DNA of 64,000 nucleotides from assembly GCF_023343835.1 (NCBI RefSeq), contig NC_064437.1:20393501-20457500 (forward strand), written 5' to 3'. This DNA is from Lagopus muta (taxonomy: Eukaryota > Chordata > Aves > Galliformes > Phasianidae). Of the stretch, positions 12,201-26,472 are shown piece after piece (the first letter of the stretch is position 1; every line of letters starts with the position of its first letter). A program made the translations under genes and the position numbers. A model generated the notes under the pieces. That model ran no database searches and was not told the DNA's origin. It saw only the letters and a program-made list of their open reading frames with translations.

Positions 12201-15200
12201 AGTATTGTTAAACTGCTGGTGGCAGCATGTAGTGTCCTTGAAAATATCTGTGGTTACTATGTGTATTACTAGGAACTGCTGTGTATCCCTCTTTAAAAAG
12301 AGAGGCTGGTCTTGGAAATCAAAATGGCTAATTTTTTTCTCTATTAGCTTCACAAGGAGTTCCTTATAACTAAAACCACTGACCCAATGAGCCAAGTACC
12401 TCCATCAAATGTTTCATTTAATGATGTCTTTTATTACAGTTCAGCGACCCAATAGACTGAGTATCCGCATGGTGGGCTAAGTGCCTTTGAAAACTCGGCA
12501 GTAAAACTTCCTGCGTGTCATAAGCTGTGAAAATGTTCTCCCCTGACTGGAGTGTGCTTTTTTTTTGTGTAACTTTGAAGAAATTAAGCAGCAGACAAAA
12601 CAAATAGGAGAACCAGTGCCTGTAAACCTACCTGTAATAATCAAAGGTCATTGTGCTCCAGAGAGATGTTTTATAATGTGAATGAAATAAGAAATTAATG
12701 TATTTCGGTCAAAACATTGATTCACCCTTGAGAACACGTTTCTCTGGGTCCCCTCTTGTTCTCTCTGCATATTCTATAATTTGCTGTGTTCTCTTGCTAG
12801 CCATTTTCCTCAATTCACTCTTGTTCCTTCTATTCCTGTGGTCTGTGTCACTGCTATAGTGGAATAACCTAGCGATTCCTGGGTGAAGACTCTGATTTGT
12901 AGGCTGTGCTGTCTTCTGCAGGAGCTTCTGCAGGGCACTCAGCAGCATGGGCAGGAGCCAGTCTTGTGCTCCCAAGCTGCCCCGTGGGTCCCTCACCATC
13001 TGTCATAGCAGTTATTTCGCCGTGGCTTGTGTGAGCTGAGTCACCAACACTACCATCTTCAGAAGCACACAGGCTTGTGGCTCTTACTGGGCTGAATTTT
13101 TTGTGCTGGTGTTTGTTTTTTTTTTTTGCTTGTTTTTTAATGGCAATAATGGCATTTAAATAAACTAATTGAAAAGTGATCCCCCTTTTAGTTTTCATAC
13201 AACACTAACCAACTGTTACTAACTGAAAATGATTTATAGAGTTTCTAACAAAATTGGAGCAGAACCATCACACTACAGTGAGTAACTGAGTATTTCAGAG
13301 TATCACCATGCATATCTCTGTGCTTAGGAGTGCAACTGTCAAATACAGAATGAGACCCATTCCTAAACTAACTGTGAAGCTTTGGGCTTGGAGACGATTG
13401 TTTCTGCACTGCAGTTTTTCCCACTCTTATTTAGTTATTTCTTAATAATTCCATGTGATCCCTTTCCCTTTTAGCTCTTGCAGAAAAACATTCTTGGATT
13501 GATGATCTTGTGGTGTTTACATTCTGCAATGTGTTAGAATGAACAGAAACCAAATAAACTATGTTATGTGAATGAGCTGTGCAAATAAACTCTTAGGATA
13601 AAGTGAATTGACTGCCCTCAATCATTTTCAGCTTCTCTTTTCTCTCTAATTGGAATGAATTACTTTGTTTACATCTCTGCTGGGGCTTTGTGTGGTTTCT
13701 TTTAAAACCTCATCTCCTAGTTGTTCCATTCTCATTTAGCTGTGCAGTGAATTTTACCAGCTTGTAACAGCTCTATCAGTAAAGGGAGGAATACTTCCTT
13801 CAGCAAGGTCTCAGTTATGGATATCGCAGATGTGCCTTGTGAGTTCTGCTCATGAACCAGGTAGGCTGGGATACTGAGACTGGCAGTTTCTGAGGTATGT
13901 GGATGAGGCGTGACAAAGATCTAAAACTAAGGACTTTATTTCTGGAGAAGTTCAGATCCTAAAGATCAGTTTTGCAATACAGAGTTACTTGGAAAGGACC
14001 CCTCTCATCTTTACACACATAAAAGATGAGTATTTGGCTTCATGTCAGAAATGGGAATTAACAGAATTTTTAAAAACTTTTGAAGACAATTGTTGTATTT
14101 TGTTTTGGGTGGAGAATTTCAAAGGTTTATTTCATGAAAATAAACTCTTAGGGGCAGGAACTGTTACTCATCCATATTTGGAAAGCACCACCAACACGAT
14201 TTGGATAACAATAGTACTACAGAAGGCTGAAAGAACAATTAAAGAGTGGAAATAATGAGCTAAGGGGGGAACACGTAACTTAGTGTGGGGATGGCTGCAC
14301 ATTGACTGAGAGAGGCTAATGCTGCCAGAAGAAAAATGTTGAAGTTTCTACTTAGAGATGATTGAAATGGTATCAAATAACTTGAAGAAAAATCCTCTGA
14401 AATGGAAAAAAAGGAATTTGGCCTCGTTCGTGTGTTCTCCCAGGAAATTTCCTTCATGCTTCAGCTCTCTCTTTTTCCTTCCTTGGGAAGGGGGAGCCTG
14501 TCAGTAGAACACCATCCTATATGTGTATGCCAAGAGACATACTGAATAGTTACCTTCTGCCTGGTAAATCCAACCAGTCAAGTCTGCTGCCTCCACTTGC
14601 CCCTTTGGAGTGGCTGAGCGCTCTTGAGGTGCTCATTGACCTCTAGAGTGGATGTGCCAGTAACAGTTCAGATCCTAACGGTATTTATAAACTAGTCCTT
14701 GTGTTTTAAATATTACTGTGACAAATAATCGGGTTTTTGGAATAGCGTAGCAAGTAGGTCAGACTTGTCTGTGTGTTACAGATGATACTCTGGGAATTTT
14801 CCAGGATTTCAGAGGAGTTTGTGACTGCAGAGGGTTTTAGGGATACCAGCGTTGGCTGCTCTGGATCCCAGTAGGCATCGCTCATACCAGCTCTGCTACA
14901 GACCTGAACCTCATGTAGCTCAGGACTGGCAGCCCTATGGGAATAGTACACATTTTAAAAACATTTATTTTTAAAGAAAAAGTTGGATTGAGACTTTTTG
15001 CTCTTTTATCTTTGTTCTGAATTACACGAAGTATGTGTGTACTTGCTTATTCTAATATAGTTTCTTAAACTACAAACGACCTTTATTTTTTTCTGGATTA
15101 AATTAGTTTGTTTTCTATTAATTATGGTTTTCATGAGAAACATTTAAAAAATCCCGGGAGAACAACTATAAAGTAGCTACCAGGAAGAAAGCAGGGTTTT

Positions 15201-18200
15201 TCTAGTGTCCTTGGTCTCAATTTTATCAACCTAAAGTGATCACTTCCTTTCTGGAGCTGTTTTCATGCTTTGTGTATATTATTTCTGTGTGTTGTTGTTC
15301 ACATGAAATTGACCTCCAAACAAAGCTAAAATGTAAATACAGGGGAGGTGAGAGGAGAGATAAGCTGGGTAAAACTATGGCATTGGTACAGTGAACTTTT
15401 AATGAATCATTTGGTCTAAATATTAGAAAATATGCTAGTAAAATACTGCTGTTTTCTTCATGACTCTCATGTTAGATAGGTGGACACTGGTTGTGTAGTA
15501 GATAGGAGGATATAGTGCTAGATGATCTCACAAAATGTTCCTTCTGCTTCTGTTCACAGGCTGACCACTTGTGACACCAGTGTGCTGTATCCCCACATAG
15601 GCAGCGCTCAGGCTGTGCCTGCAGCAACCTCTGTTGCGTGTTTGTTGTTGTTCATTCTTGAAGAAAACAGTGCTGAGACATGGTTGATGCTGTTCAGGCA
15701 GGCTTCCTGAGGGCTCTGCAACACCAGGTGAGATATCAGCCAGCTTCTTCTGACCTGCAAAAGTGCCTTAACTCTGTCACCCTGGAAAGTACGGCACTTT
15801 TTGGGAAGTTTTATTTTTTTTCCTTGCAGGATGCTCAAGGGGTAGGGCTATGTCAAAGCTGGATATACAAACAAATTTAGAAAAGGAAGACTTTGTTCCC
15901 TTTACTCTTCTTGGCAAAGGCTGTTTCTTGGTTATATTGAATATTACTATGTGTGTTGTTGGAGCAAAAAATAAAAACTGTCTTAAAATAATTTCATTCT
16001 AGCACTGATGCTGCTTCTCTGTTTAGATTCCACTATGAATATTTTAGTGTTATTGTTAAACTAAAATTCTTTTATGTTTCCTATTTTTATTCTGAAAACA
16101 ATGTTTGGTGAGGACTGTTGATGTTTTAACTGGTTGTTGTAAGCTAAGACATAGCGGGCTGACTGGTGACCTTGTCTTGCTTTTGGCTGGGCTTGCTTTA
16201 GCCTGGTGTGGCCAGGTTTCAGCAGTTGTTTTCCTGTTTTGACATTTGTGGTCACTCTGCTGCCTCTAAACATGCAGACACTTACTACTAAATCCTCAAC
16301 ACTCCCATTTTTATTCCCTTCATCCTCCAACCCTCAAACGTATAGATGACTCTTCTCAAAATATGAACAAATTGGGTCAAGTTGACTTGTGATTTTCTCT
16401 TTGTGGTACAAAGAAAAAGAAAATTAAACAGGGAAATTTCAGACATGAAAGAAAAATGTGGAAAGTCAGCAAGAGCTCATATGAAGAGTAATGATGTCAT
16501 CACTGGAAGAATCAGGTGGGTTTTAAATAACATAAATGAGCAGAGAAGAGACACTAATACAGAGAAACAAAAGTCAGGAGATGTGCTCAGCTCCAGCGTG
16601 TTGGGGCCAGCACCTCTCTCAGCTTCAGTTCTGTTTCCAAAGACATGTAAGACCTGGGGGAGGTCTATAATTGCAAAACCAAGTGGTGTGGAACTTGTGG
16701 ACAGGTCTTATTTGAAAGAGTAAGAATTTGTTGTAGAGCATTTCACTGAATTTGCTAAGAAAAACAAACAGTGTAAACTTTGGGAAGGAGCTATAGTGCG
16801 TTGTTTTAAATTAAAATAAACTCCAGTGATAAGCTTCAGTTGTCTCAGCAGGAGTTTAATATATTGATTAAACCTTCTTAACTAATTATTCCACGTCATT
16901 TTTATCTGAGACATATAAAAATTGTAAAATTAAATGAAAATTAGAAACAGTATCACTTGCTGTGGCAGGTCTGTAAAATATAAAAATAATAATTTATTCA
17001 GGCCTTGTTAATACTTCCAATTGATGATAATAATCCAGCATATTTTATTTATTTTTTCTTTTACATTAAAAGTGAATCATGAAATATTTATGGAACAGAA
17101 ATATCAGTTTGCATATTCTACATTTGTGCTTAGTTCTTCTTATGTTTTCTTCTGGAGCACCCCTGCCCCCAGTTATTTCTTTTGCTTTCTACTATATGGA
17201 CTGATTATAATAGGTATCTGTGTTTCTTACTGTGGGATTCAAACTCAGGCATTTTTCTAGACCTTCTTCTTAAATAAAGCTGTGATGTGCTTTTGGAAGC
17301 ACTTTGTAGAACTTACCCTTTTTGATACTTGCAGGTGTAGATCAAGTGGTGAAGAGTACCACAGCTATGATGTAGCACATGTTATAAATGCTGTTGTATT
17401 GTTTAGAAGAGCATGCCTCTCTCTTGTATTATTCTGCACCAACATGTTTCTGCTTACGCAAGTGGAAAGGCAGACTGCAAAGCAGAGCTCTAGCTATCCC
17501 CATGGGGAGCACTGCCTCACAAATCGTCCTGGACAGCAACCAGAGAATTGGATTTTTGAGTGCTCTTGAGGAATTCCCAAAAGTGGTTTGTGGCACGTGT
17601 GCATATCTGTAGGCATGTCAGTAGCTATTAAATGGCCTTCAGCAGGTTTTGTTGTACATACAGTGTCTTGCAAATATACTGTTTTCCCTCTGATACAGAG
17701 TCCCCATATTACTGTATAACCGACAGTCGGTCAGCGATAGTATCCAGCAAACATTCTGTAATATCTGTCATAGTGTGATTGACACAAATGCCTGCAGGGA
17801 AGCTCCTGTTCTGTGAAGTTTTTGGTTGGGGATATTGCACTTGATGTTACACCATGGATCACACAGCTTCGTGTAGCTGCAGCAGCACATGCAATGAGCA
17901 ACTGGTGTTACTGAAGTGTTTCTATGTTCTGCACCTCACACCAAGAATCATTTCCCCATTTTACAGTGAACTTACTCATCCCAAAGCATAGGAAAAGCAA
18001 AATCTAAGAGGACAAATGATGACTACAACACTAAGTTTTCCTACTGTTTGTTTCAGCCTGTATTATAAGCCCTGTGGTCTGCAATAGGGTTGGGCTCCAG
18101 TGATCTGAGCAGAGTACTACAGCTGAGCCATTGTTAATATAGGCACCATTAGGAGTCTGTATTCCATCCACATTTTGCTTTACTTTGCATGTGAATTATC

Positions 18201-20009
18201 CTCCTGGGTGTGCGCAGAAACTACCATAAGACTGAATGTTAATCTAGGACTAAAGGACATTAGAGTGATTTCAGGAAACAGGGGTCATCACTTTCTTGGA
18301 GTGATGGAAAAAGCTCACCTATTATTGTGTAAGTCCAATCTTGCATGCCAAACTTAAATAAATTGGAAAGACTTTTGTCCCACAGATGAGCAAAAAAAGG
18401 GGCTTTGGAAAACGTTTGATGATGGAAAGCCTTGTCTTGTCCTATGGGCATGGGCTGGACTGGGCTGAAACTACCAAGTAATGCAGCTGCTAGCAAACTT
18501 GGTTCCACTGACATCAGGGAAGGCATGTCTGCTCGGAGTGAGGTTAGGCCGTCTTCTACCTTTAATAATTTAGCAAAGTTTTCCATATTGTTGGCAAACT
18601 GCTGTTAGAAACTGAATCTTTTCTCTAAAAGCTGATACGCAGCTGAGAATATGGGATGGGCACAGAAGTATTTACTCTCATGCCAGCATCACAGGGTTAC
18701 AAAGCTGTGAGATTTGGTGCTCTTAAAATTTACCTGGAATTTTTTTGTATTGTTATTAGTTTAGTCTAATTCTCTGAACTGCAGTCTATAGCAAGTACAT
18801 CTGCACAGAGAAAATTATAGCAACTGTACTGGAGTAGCTAAGAGTGTCAAGTTTTATCACGTATCTAGACTATGGGCTTCATATTAAGGGTTAATGAAAA
18901 GTGTTATTCAGTATTCCAGGAAATTGTCAAGATCACCAAGTATGGTACTGGTGACCTGTGTTACACTGAACTCACTCTTTCCATGTTTCCAATAAAAACA
19001 CACAGCAGATTGTTCCAAAACCAGTGTCAAACACAGTTAAAAATAAATTCCCTTATAATTTAAATGTGTAGTACATATACTAAATATAGTCTTTCTATAT
19101 ATAATATAAATAAATATGTTTTCCTTAGATGAGATTTTAATCCTGGGACCTCACCTGGATCTTATGAGATATTGTAATTTTCAGTTATGATTCCCAACAG
19201 TTAGAAGTATCCTTTCTATTTGACTCTGTTTTTATTGCAACACTAACATGGCTTTGTTTCATTCAAACACAGTATTTGTAAATAACTAATTATGGACCTG
19301 TTTCTTCCCCTTGAAGCATTAACACTTGGCACTGTGCAGAACAGTCCCTTCTCAGCTACAAGACAGCTTAGGGGAAGCAGTGGACTTGATCTCAGAACAG
19401 TAGGGTGCTACTGACAAGCTGTTGGACCACTTCACCCCCTGCTCTTGAAATGGCAATGAGCCAGAGGGCAACTTTAAGAGAATATTTTTCTCTAGTAGCT
19501 GTAACATCTGCCTCCTTGGCAGCCTCTGCTGGCAGTTGTGCTGGAAGCTCTGGAGTTGCCCCTGGCCCTGTGCTGTATTTACATTGCTGAGAGGTTAACC
19601 TGAGCTCTGCTGGATCCTGTTGCCTGATTTTCTTTTGTTCTGTCATTTTTCTCCTCCGATTGTTTGGCTGCTTAACCCTTTTTGCACAATGTTTAGAGTG
19701 AAATCAATTGTGCAGAATGAGATGAAATGCATTAATATTTTTAGCTGGTAAATTCCTTTTTGAGTCAACACAGCTTTTCTGATCTGTTTAGCTGGGTTTA
19801 TTTTGCTTCAGCCTATGCAATTTCACCATTGCTGTCTGAGCATTTGAAAGTGCTGTTCCCTACGTTTGTACTTTTCGCTTAGCGTCAGTTTGTTTATTTT
19901 TCTGGGGACTCTGTTGTGTTTTATATTTCACTCTTCTCTTCTGAGAAACTGTATTTTGATTAGTGCTTCATTTTGGTGGAATGATGTGGAATGCATAAAG
20001 ACAATTTAA
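9219..20009. other. Intergenic DNA between the Galluhop copy and the NR5A2 3' end
   Basis: About 10.8 kb without a supported gene. Two possible plus-strand exons are seen by splice consensus only: 9414-9541 (TTTTGCAG acceptor, GTAAGTATG donor) and 10539-10892 (long pyrimidine tract, TTTCCAG acceptor, GTAAGT donor). A weak CR1-like tail (GCTAGATGATCTCA) occurs near 15515. The GC-richer stretch 19390-19650 has open frames on both strands with no recognisable product. The rest shows nothing. Confidence 0.5.
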
Positions 20010-20014
20010 AAGTA

Positions 20015-22938
20015 GTCAGCATGAACATATCAATATTTATTGAAATACTGAAAAAAAATCCATTGGTGATGAGAAACTTCTGGCAAGAACTGACGTGACA
20101 ATATGTATTTCACTGATACAGTAAGAAAACTTCAACTTCAACAAGTAACTCACTGCACATTCTAAGAGTTGCATGGATTTAAATCCAAGGCAGCTGCAGA
20201 ACATCTGTAGTACAAATAGTCAGACTTTACAGATTGTCTGTTTACACACACAGAACAACTATAATAAACCAGCCAAAGCCAAAACCTTTGAATTTTAGTC
20301 TGCTTTTACTAATATGTCCTGTAATCAATAAGACAGTCAAAAGCAAATGTCTGGTTACAAAGTAGTTAACAATTAACATGAGGTTAGGTTATTTTCTTTT
20401 TCTTTTTCTTTTTTTTTTTTCGTTTGTTTGCAAACTTTGGGCAATCAAGTGGGATTCTTGGAATGACAGATATGGGCAAATATATGGTAGTTTATCTGAA
20501 ATTGTTTCAATTGTTTAAATTGTATGCAAAAAATCTTCTCTCTTATATCCTTATTCAAATTCTTTTGTCCTGTATGTAGATTATCATGCTGCGAATACAG
20601 CTAGTAACATTTTTAAAGCTTTTTATGTAAATATTCAGTGATATTCACTGTAGCATTTCAATAAGAAAAAAAAAAAAAAGAAAATGCAAACACTTGAAAT
20701 ATGCTTTGTTTTTCTTTTAAAAAGGAAATGTATGACCAAACTTTGAACTATGCTCATGATATGTAGATATCACAGCCACAGTCAATTGCCACCTGCATCT
20801 TACTATCTGTTAATTTAGTTTGTTTGACGGAGCATGCTCTTAGGAAAATAACGTTGCCATGCTTGCTGTGTGAGATGACCATGGGGGTGTATATATGGTT
20901 TGCTTTTGGCCAGTATGTCACTGTGTGCATTCTGTGATTCAAGGCAGGCATCTAGGAGGTGCAGACATCGGGCTTTGCTGTGTTTGTACCCTATGCATGG
21001 ACAGAATACAGCTGAGTAATACAGGTGATTAAAATAACATGTTAACTAATGCAGATGAAATAATTAATGTCTTTGGTATACAGTGTGTGGATAGTTGGAA
21101 AAAAATGAGAGAATGCACCTTTTCAAGTTCACATGAAACAGAAAAAGCTACAACTCACATAATTTACAATAGATTTAAATAAACTACATTTAAGATTATG
21201 AAGATTTACAGACAATCAAGTGAATGATTTAAACTTATGAAGACCTTTGTGTGTCCCTGAACTATGTTCCACTAGCTTGAAGACATGCTACAGTAAACAC
21301 ATATATTTGGCTTCTTCATTCTGGCTATATCTTAGATAAAGATGAAACCAACGAACAATAAATTAGCATCATAATTGTCTACAGTGGAAACTATCATATA
21401 CAGTATAAATAAACTATTCAAAAGCCAGCAATCTTCATGAAAAAAAAAATCAAAGAATTAGGATTTTATACAGTTTCTACAAGTGATTGTACAGCTGATA
21501 ATCTCAAAATTAAAGTCAAACTAAAGTCCCCTCCCCCCACTGATTTTAGTGTCTCACGACATACAGTAATTAAGTACTGGTAAAATAATTACCAATTTGA
21601 AAGCAACATTAAGGAAATCACTGCTTTGCAATTTTATCACAGTTTTTTTTTTTTTTTTTTCTTTTTTTTTTTCTTTCTTTCTTCCCACAGGACCTAAAGA
21701 ATGTAAACACTATTTTTTGTTAATGTTAGAGGCTAATACTTTATTTTTAAATATATGTTGATCCACATCTGCACAGTTACCTTTAAGGATAGTGAAATAA
21801 GGCAAGACTTAGAACAGTGGCACTACATTTTAATACTGATACCTTCATTTGGACAGAGAGAGATTTGTTTGTTCTTCTTCAGTATTTGTTCTGCAGCAGA
21901 CTTTGGCCTACATAGATATAGCAGTATCACTCTTCTTTTTTGTGTTACAGAAGTGTACAATTTACTTGCCTTTTCTTGCATTGCTTAATGCATTTCTGTT
22001 CTTTTTTATTTTATTTTTGTTTAACAACAGTGTTTGTTGAAGAAGTTGTCACTTTTAGTGGCTTGGGTATCTTCCTTTTTTTTTCTTTTTTCTTTTTTTT
22101 TTGGAAAAGGCCATGAGTACATAGCAGAGCTGTATTTTAGCCACTGCAGTAGTGAAGTATATATTTGAGTTGAATTTTTGTTGTTGTTGCGTATTTATGT
22201 TAGATTTTTAATGACAGCCAGTGACAGTAGTAGAAGAAGGATACTGCCTGATTTAACAACATGAACACGTAATGAAACAGACTTTAGAACATAGTAAGAA
22301 TGCCAAGCTAGCTTGAAAACAGACTCTTGATATTAGCTATCTGCAGGCCTGAGAGACTGTCAAAACCAGCGTCTAGGGAAGTGGTGGCCATACTACCTAG
22401 AAGGTGGCCTAGGCCAACTCTCTTGTACAGACTGTTAAATGGATGCCACATCGTTTATCACAGAAGAAGTGTTGGGTCCTTGGGAGAATGATAGAAGATG
22501 GTATAGATGCAGCTTTGCATCTATTATAACTGTTCTAGAAGTCCTGCTGTACAATGAAGGAATTTAGTGCACTCAAATTCCCCACTCTCTTAGCTCAACA
22601 ATACAGATCAGTTTTCCCCTAAATTTCTTCGCATTGGCAATCAGAAGTTAAATATACAAGAATCATTCTGTTGTTATTCATGTTGACATTGGTGATAGCA
22701 TCCACTTTTTAAGTTTACTTCACTCCAGTTTATAAAGTCCTAAAGAGATTCCTTTGGGGATGTGTAGCATATGATTCACAGTTTGCAATACAAATACCCT
22801 GATACATCACTTATTTACTATTAGTATTTGATTATTATACCATTTTGCAAAGTCTTAAAACCACATTTTAATTAGTGTTGCTTGGAGCAGTTCAGAGTAT
22901 ATCTTTTCCTTGAAAGCAGAAGCTCTAACGGATATAAT
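20015..22938 (-). other. NR5A2: NR5A2 3' untranslated region
   Basis: This is the sequence immediately after the NR5A2 stop codon on the minus strand, with no further splice donor needed. It is AT-rich and holds three long oligo(A) or A-rich tracts in mRNA sense, seen as T-rich on the plus strand at 20391-20425, 21643-21685 and 22072-22103. A U-tract lies at about 20666-20680. No coding potential is evident. The distal end is set by the AATAAA at 20041-20036 and could be wrong by an alternative site. Confidence 0.65.
20036..20041 (-). terminator. NR5A2: Probable NR5A2 poly(A) signal
   Basis: A canonical AATAAA reads on the minus strand from 20041 to 20036. Cleavage would be expected 10-30 bases further, at about 20010-20025. 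It is the signal that gives a 3' UTR of about 2.9 kb, in line with the long 3' UTR known for vertebrate NR5A2. Other AATAAA or ATTAAA hexamers occur closer to the stop codon (for example near 21740), so shorter isoforms are possible. Confidence 0.55.
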
Positions 22939-23186
22939 TTATGCTCTCTTTGCATGCAGCATCTCAATGAGAAGGTTATTACATGGAACATCTCCGTTCA
23001 GGTGTTTGTAGTAGAGGTATTCTTCTGCCTGCATACTGATGGCCCGGATTTCTGGTAGTCGCAGGAGAAGCTGCCCAAATTTGTCTGTTTGCTGTGGGTA
23101 ATTACACATTGTGTAGTCCAGCAGAGCAGCATTCACTTGTTCCTGAACACCCTCCACAAGCTGGAAGTTCTCTAGATTTTTGACAT
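22939..23186 (-). CDS. NR5A2: NR5A2 last coding exon: end of ligand-binding domain and AF-2
   Basis: The terminal coding exon of the orphan nuclear receptor LRH-1, a monomeric DNA-binding transcription factor of the nucleus that controls bile-acid, cholesterol and steroidogenic genes and pluripotency. It begins after a TTCAG acceptor (AG at 23188-23187). The first two bases complete an Asp codon begun in the previous exon, and 81 residues and TAA follow (stop at 22941-22939). The residues cover the last LBD helices, including [11 protein letters not shown] and the AF-2 coactivator motif LLIEML before the terminal HAKRA. In human numbering, counted back from the C-terminus, the phospholipid phosphate-binding Tyr516 and Lys520 and the AF-2 Glu534 are all present. 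Identity is essentially certain: the paralogue NR5A1 differs at many of these positions. The frame is intact with no damage. Confidence 0.98.
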
Positions 23187-24050
23187 CTGAATGATAATTA
23201 AAACAACAAAAAAAAGTAAGAACAATTGAGTTGCATTTTAATTACAGCTTACTAGGGCAATTTTTCACTAAATGTTGTGGGTTTTTTGTATTTTTTTTCC
23301 TCCTGACAAAAGCATACTCTACAAGCTGCTGAATATTCAGTGATCCCTTTTGCGCACTTTCCTGGGAAAATGATCACAAAAGAGCTTTAGCGGAGTGTCT
23401 TGTTGAAATTCTGCATATACCTCAAATCAATTAGACACCAATGGAGTCTGAGCAAGGTCAGCTCTTTTCATATCTTACGAAAAGAAAGGTTGAGGATTCC
23501 TAAAGTAGAAGACCATGATATATTGCTAGCAAATGAGTCCCAAGAGGAAGCCCTATCTTTAACCTAGTATGTTACACAATTCATATAATTCTGTATTAAT
23601 TTTTCTGACCCAAGGTGAAATCTGTGTCCAGGGTATGATGTAGTTAATTCTAATAAAAAGTGACAGGGCTCTTGTTTCTGTTTGACATTTTCTAAATGAT
23701 TCTGAAAGCCTTTGACTTGTCTAGTCTATGTTAATGAACCATCTGGTACACTCCAGTGACTGCCAAAATAATCTTCCCTACTAGAAACTCTCTAAAATAT
23801 ATATTTCATTGACTAATGATCTTTATAAATTGAAATCATTGTCCTTTGGGTGGAATACCAGATAAGAATGGTGCCCTTTAGCCTGACTGTGCTTCCTGAA
23901 ATCCAACAGGCTAATTTTATTTGATATTGGACAACACAGGCGCTTACATCAGTAGGTAGGCAAGATTTGTTCACTCTGCCTCTCTTTGATTATCTTCTTT
24001 CTGTTCCTATGCAGGAAGTTTAAGCTATGGAAATGGCAGTCAGAGCTAAA

Positions 24051-24345
24051 TCACAGAATCATAGAATCACAGAACTGTAGGGCGGGAAGGGACCTGTAGA
24101 GACCATCGAGTCCAACCCCCCTGCCTAAGCATGCTCCCTAGAGTGGGTCACACAGGTAGGCATCCAGGTGGGTCTTGAATGTCTCCAGAGAAGGAGACTC
24201 CACAACCTCCCTGGGCAGCCTGTTCCGGTGCTCTGTCACCCTTATCACAAAGAAGTTCTTACGCACATTTGTGCGGAACTTCCTATGCTCCGGTTTGTGG
24301 CTTTTTCCCCTTGTCCTATCGCTGTGCACTGCTGAAAGGAGTCTG
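24051..24345 (-). repeat. CR1 LINE 3' fragment
   Basis: It starts with the reverse-complemented terminal repeat (CACAGAATCATAGAATCACAG), followed by GGGAAGGGACCTGTAGAGA, AGTCCAACCCCCCTGC and the downstream blocks CTCCCTGGGCAGCCTGTTCC and TTCTTACGCACATTTGTG. It is a 5'-truncated CR1 in the same orientation as NR5A2. It is well preserved, so among the younger CR1 copies of this window. It lies 0.9 kb from the last coding exon. Confidence 0.95.
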
Positions 24346-26472
24346 CCAATATTCTAACTCCTTACTGTTTGAGTCCGTTTGCAAAACCTGTTTCCATGCT
24401 GTCTTTTGACATATCTGAAGACTGCAGAAATTATCCAAAAATTTGCAAATCAGACTGCTGCTATAATGCAGAAAGTAGGAAGCAATCAAAGCGCTCTTGC
24501 TGGGAGAACTTATTTTGGTTGACGTTCAATCATTTATACCATCAGTAGAGTACTGTAATACAGTTTCTTTGAATAAAGACAAATGTGTCCCTATATGGAT
24601 GTTCTTTGAGCAAGGGAGAGTGGGAATTTGGCAGAATTTGGTTCATTGTAAATCCTAGCCTTTGAATGGAGGGGAAATGAGTGTTTTCCTTTGTAAAATA
24701 GGAACACACTTTGGTTCCCCAGTCCATCAGTGGACTGGAAAGCTGTGTAAGTTGGATCTAATTGCACCTTTTCCTAGAAGAGCTTTAAATAGAACAAATG
24801 GTTCCTGCTCATAACGGTGCTAGAATAAGAGGAAAATGGTTGAAGGTGGCCAACATTTTTCCTCAGGATCAGAAAACAAGAGGGAAGCCATGGATCTCAA
24901 TGGCAGAGCTGGACAGCATGCACAGACTTTGAGCAGGAGCCTCTCAGGAGCATGCTGTACTTGCTGCCGGCTGCCTGTTAGCTTCACTCTTGCACGGGCT
25001 TTCTGCATGGTGGATGGTTCCTGCCGTCATTACTCTCTGCCTCTTTCCTGTCCCAGTTTCACTGTGGAAATGAAGCAAGTGGTTCCCTAAATCTGATGCT
25101 GCTTGCTTGGGAGCTAAGACATGCCATGTGCTTGAATTTTGCTATCTGGCTTTAAAGAACTCACTAGCAGTACTTAGGTGACGATGACTGTCCAACTACA
25201 ATCATCTGAAATTTCAGTATCCAGAGTGAGGAGAACTGGAAATTTCAGAGCCACTGTGCGTGGTCTCTGAGCTATTCACACTTATTTCTCTGAAGTCTTT
25301 CTGCCCGTGTCCCTGGTAAATCATGTTTTCATATGTTACTCTGGATGTTTTCTAAGAACTGTTTGTTTTTAGGTACCTAAAACTCCCAAGGTATTTTGCA
25401 GTGAGTGTGACTTGATTTAAAAGTTAAGTGTTTTGTTATGATTAATAGATTACTTTCAGAGGCAAGTTGCAATCATGAATGAATTGGCAGAACATAAATT
25501 TCCCCAGAAAATGTGGCCTGTGTTGGAGTGTTAAACCGTGTTAAACAGGCAGATAAATTGTATAATGATTTTAGAATTAGCATGTCAAACCTTTTTCCTG
25601 CTAAAAATAACTTCAAAATCATTTTAAATGGTTCTTTAAATACTTGGCATGGCAACAAAAGCATTAGAGTCAGATTTAAAAAGAAGTACAATCAACACGA
25701 ACAGTAAACAAAAAGTAGTTCTGGGGCTTCTATGCTGCATCCAGGCAGAGGAAATACTTTTAATGTATTCCTGGCATTTGTGATGAGAATCGGATGTTTG
25801 TAAACAAGGTGGTTTTAGTTAATCAGTCCGAATGCAAGGAATTTTCCTTACTCTTTCTATACTGAATCGGAGCATTCCTGGTCCAAGTGACTATGGTGTT
25901 GGACATCATGACATCTGTGTGTTGATCTCTCTGGCAGCGCAGTCATGACAGAGATGGTGTGGAGGCAACCTGATGACCAGTTGTGTCTTGTGTGAGGTCC
26001 TCATGGCATAACCAAGATTGGCAATTCAGTATTCAGATGATAGTGATTTTATCTAACTACAGTTTTATTTTTGTTGCAGATGTTTCTCACGTGCTTTGGG
26101 TTTGTTTCTGTTCTTGACAGTTATTATTTAACTTTGGCTAAAGGAGCTTGATTTAGTTTTCCAAGTATTTCCTTTTTGATAAGGATCCTTTGAACGCTAA
26201 TGAGGTAAACTGGCAAAACACCAGGTGATGCTGATGTAACTCTGCTGAAGTCAGAGTTGTATAACGAGCATGAAATCTGCTACTGATGTACAACACATCA
26301 GTCTTTTGTGCTTTCGTGTAATTCTTCACTCCTGTCTGCTTTTTAGAATTGCAGTGTCTCTTACCAATTTTATTTCAGTTAGTAACAATTTAAAATACAC
26401 ATGTTTAAGCTTAATGCAAGAAATAATTTTCCAGTGCTTAGACGCTTGTAAATTAAATGAGTAGGAATAGGT

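Noticed and set aside
15505..15550. CR1-like tail (GCTAGATGATCTCA)
   Set aside because: Only about a dozen bases agree with the CR1 end and the terminal octamer repeat is absent; too weak to call.
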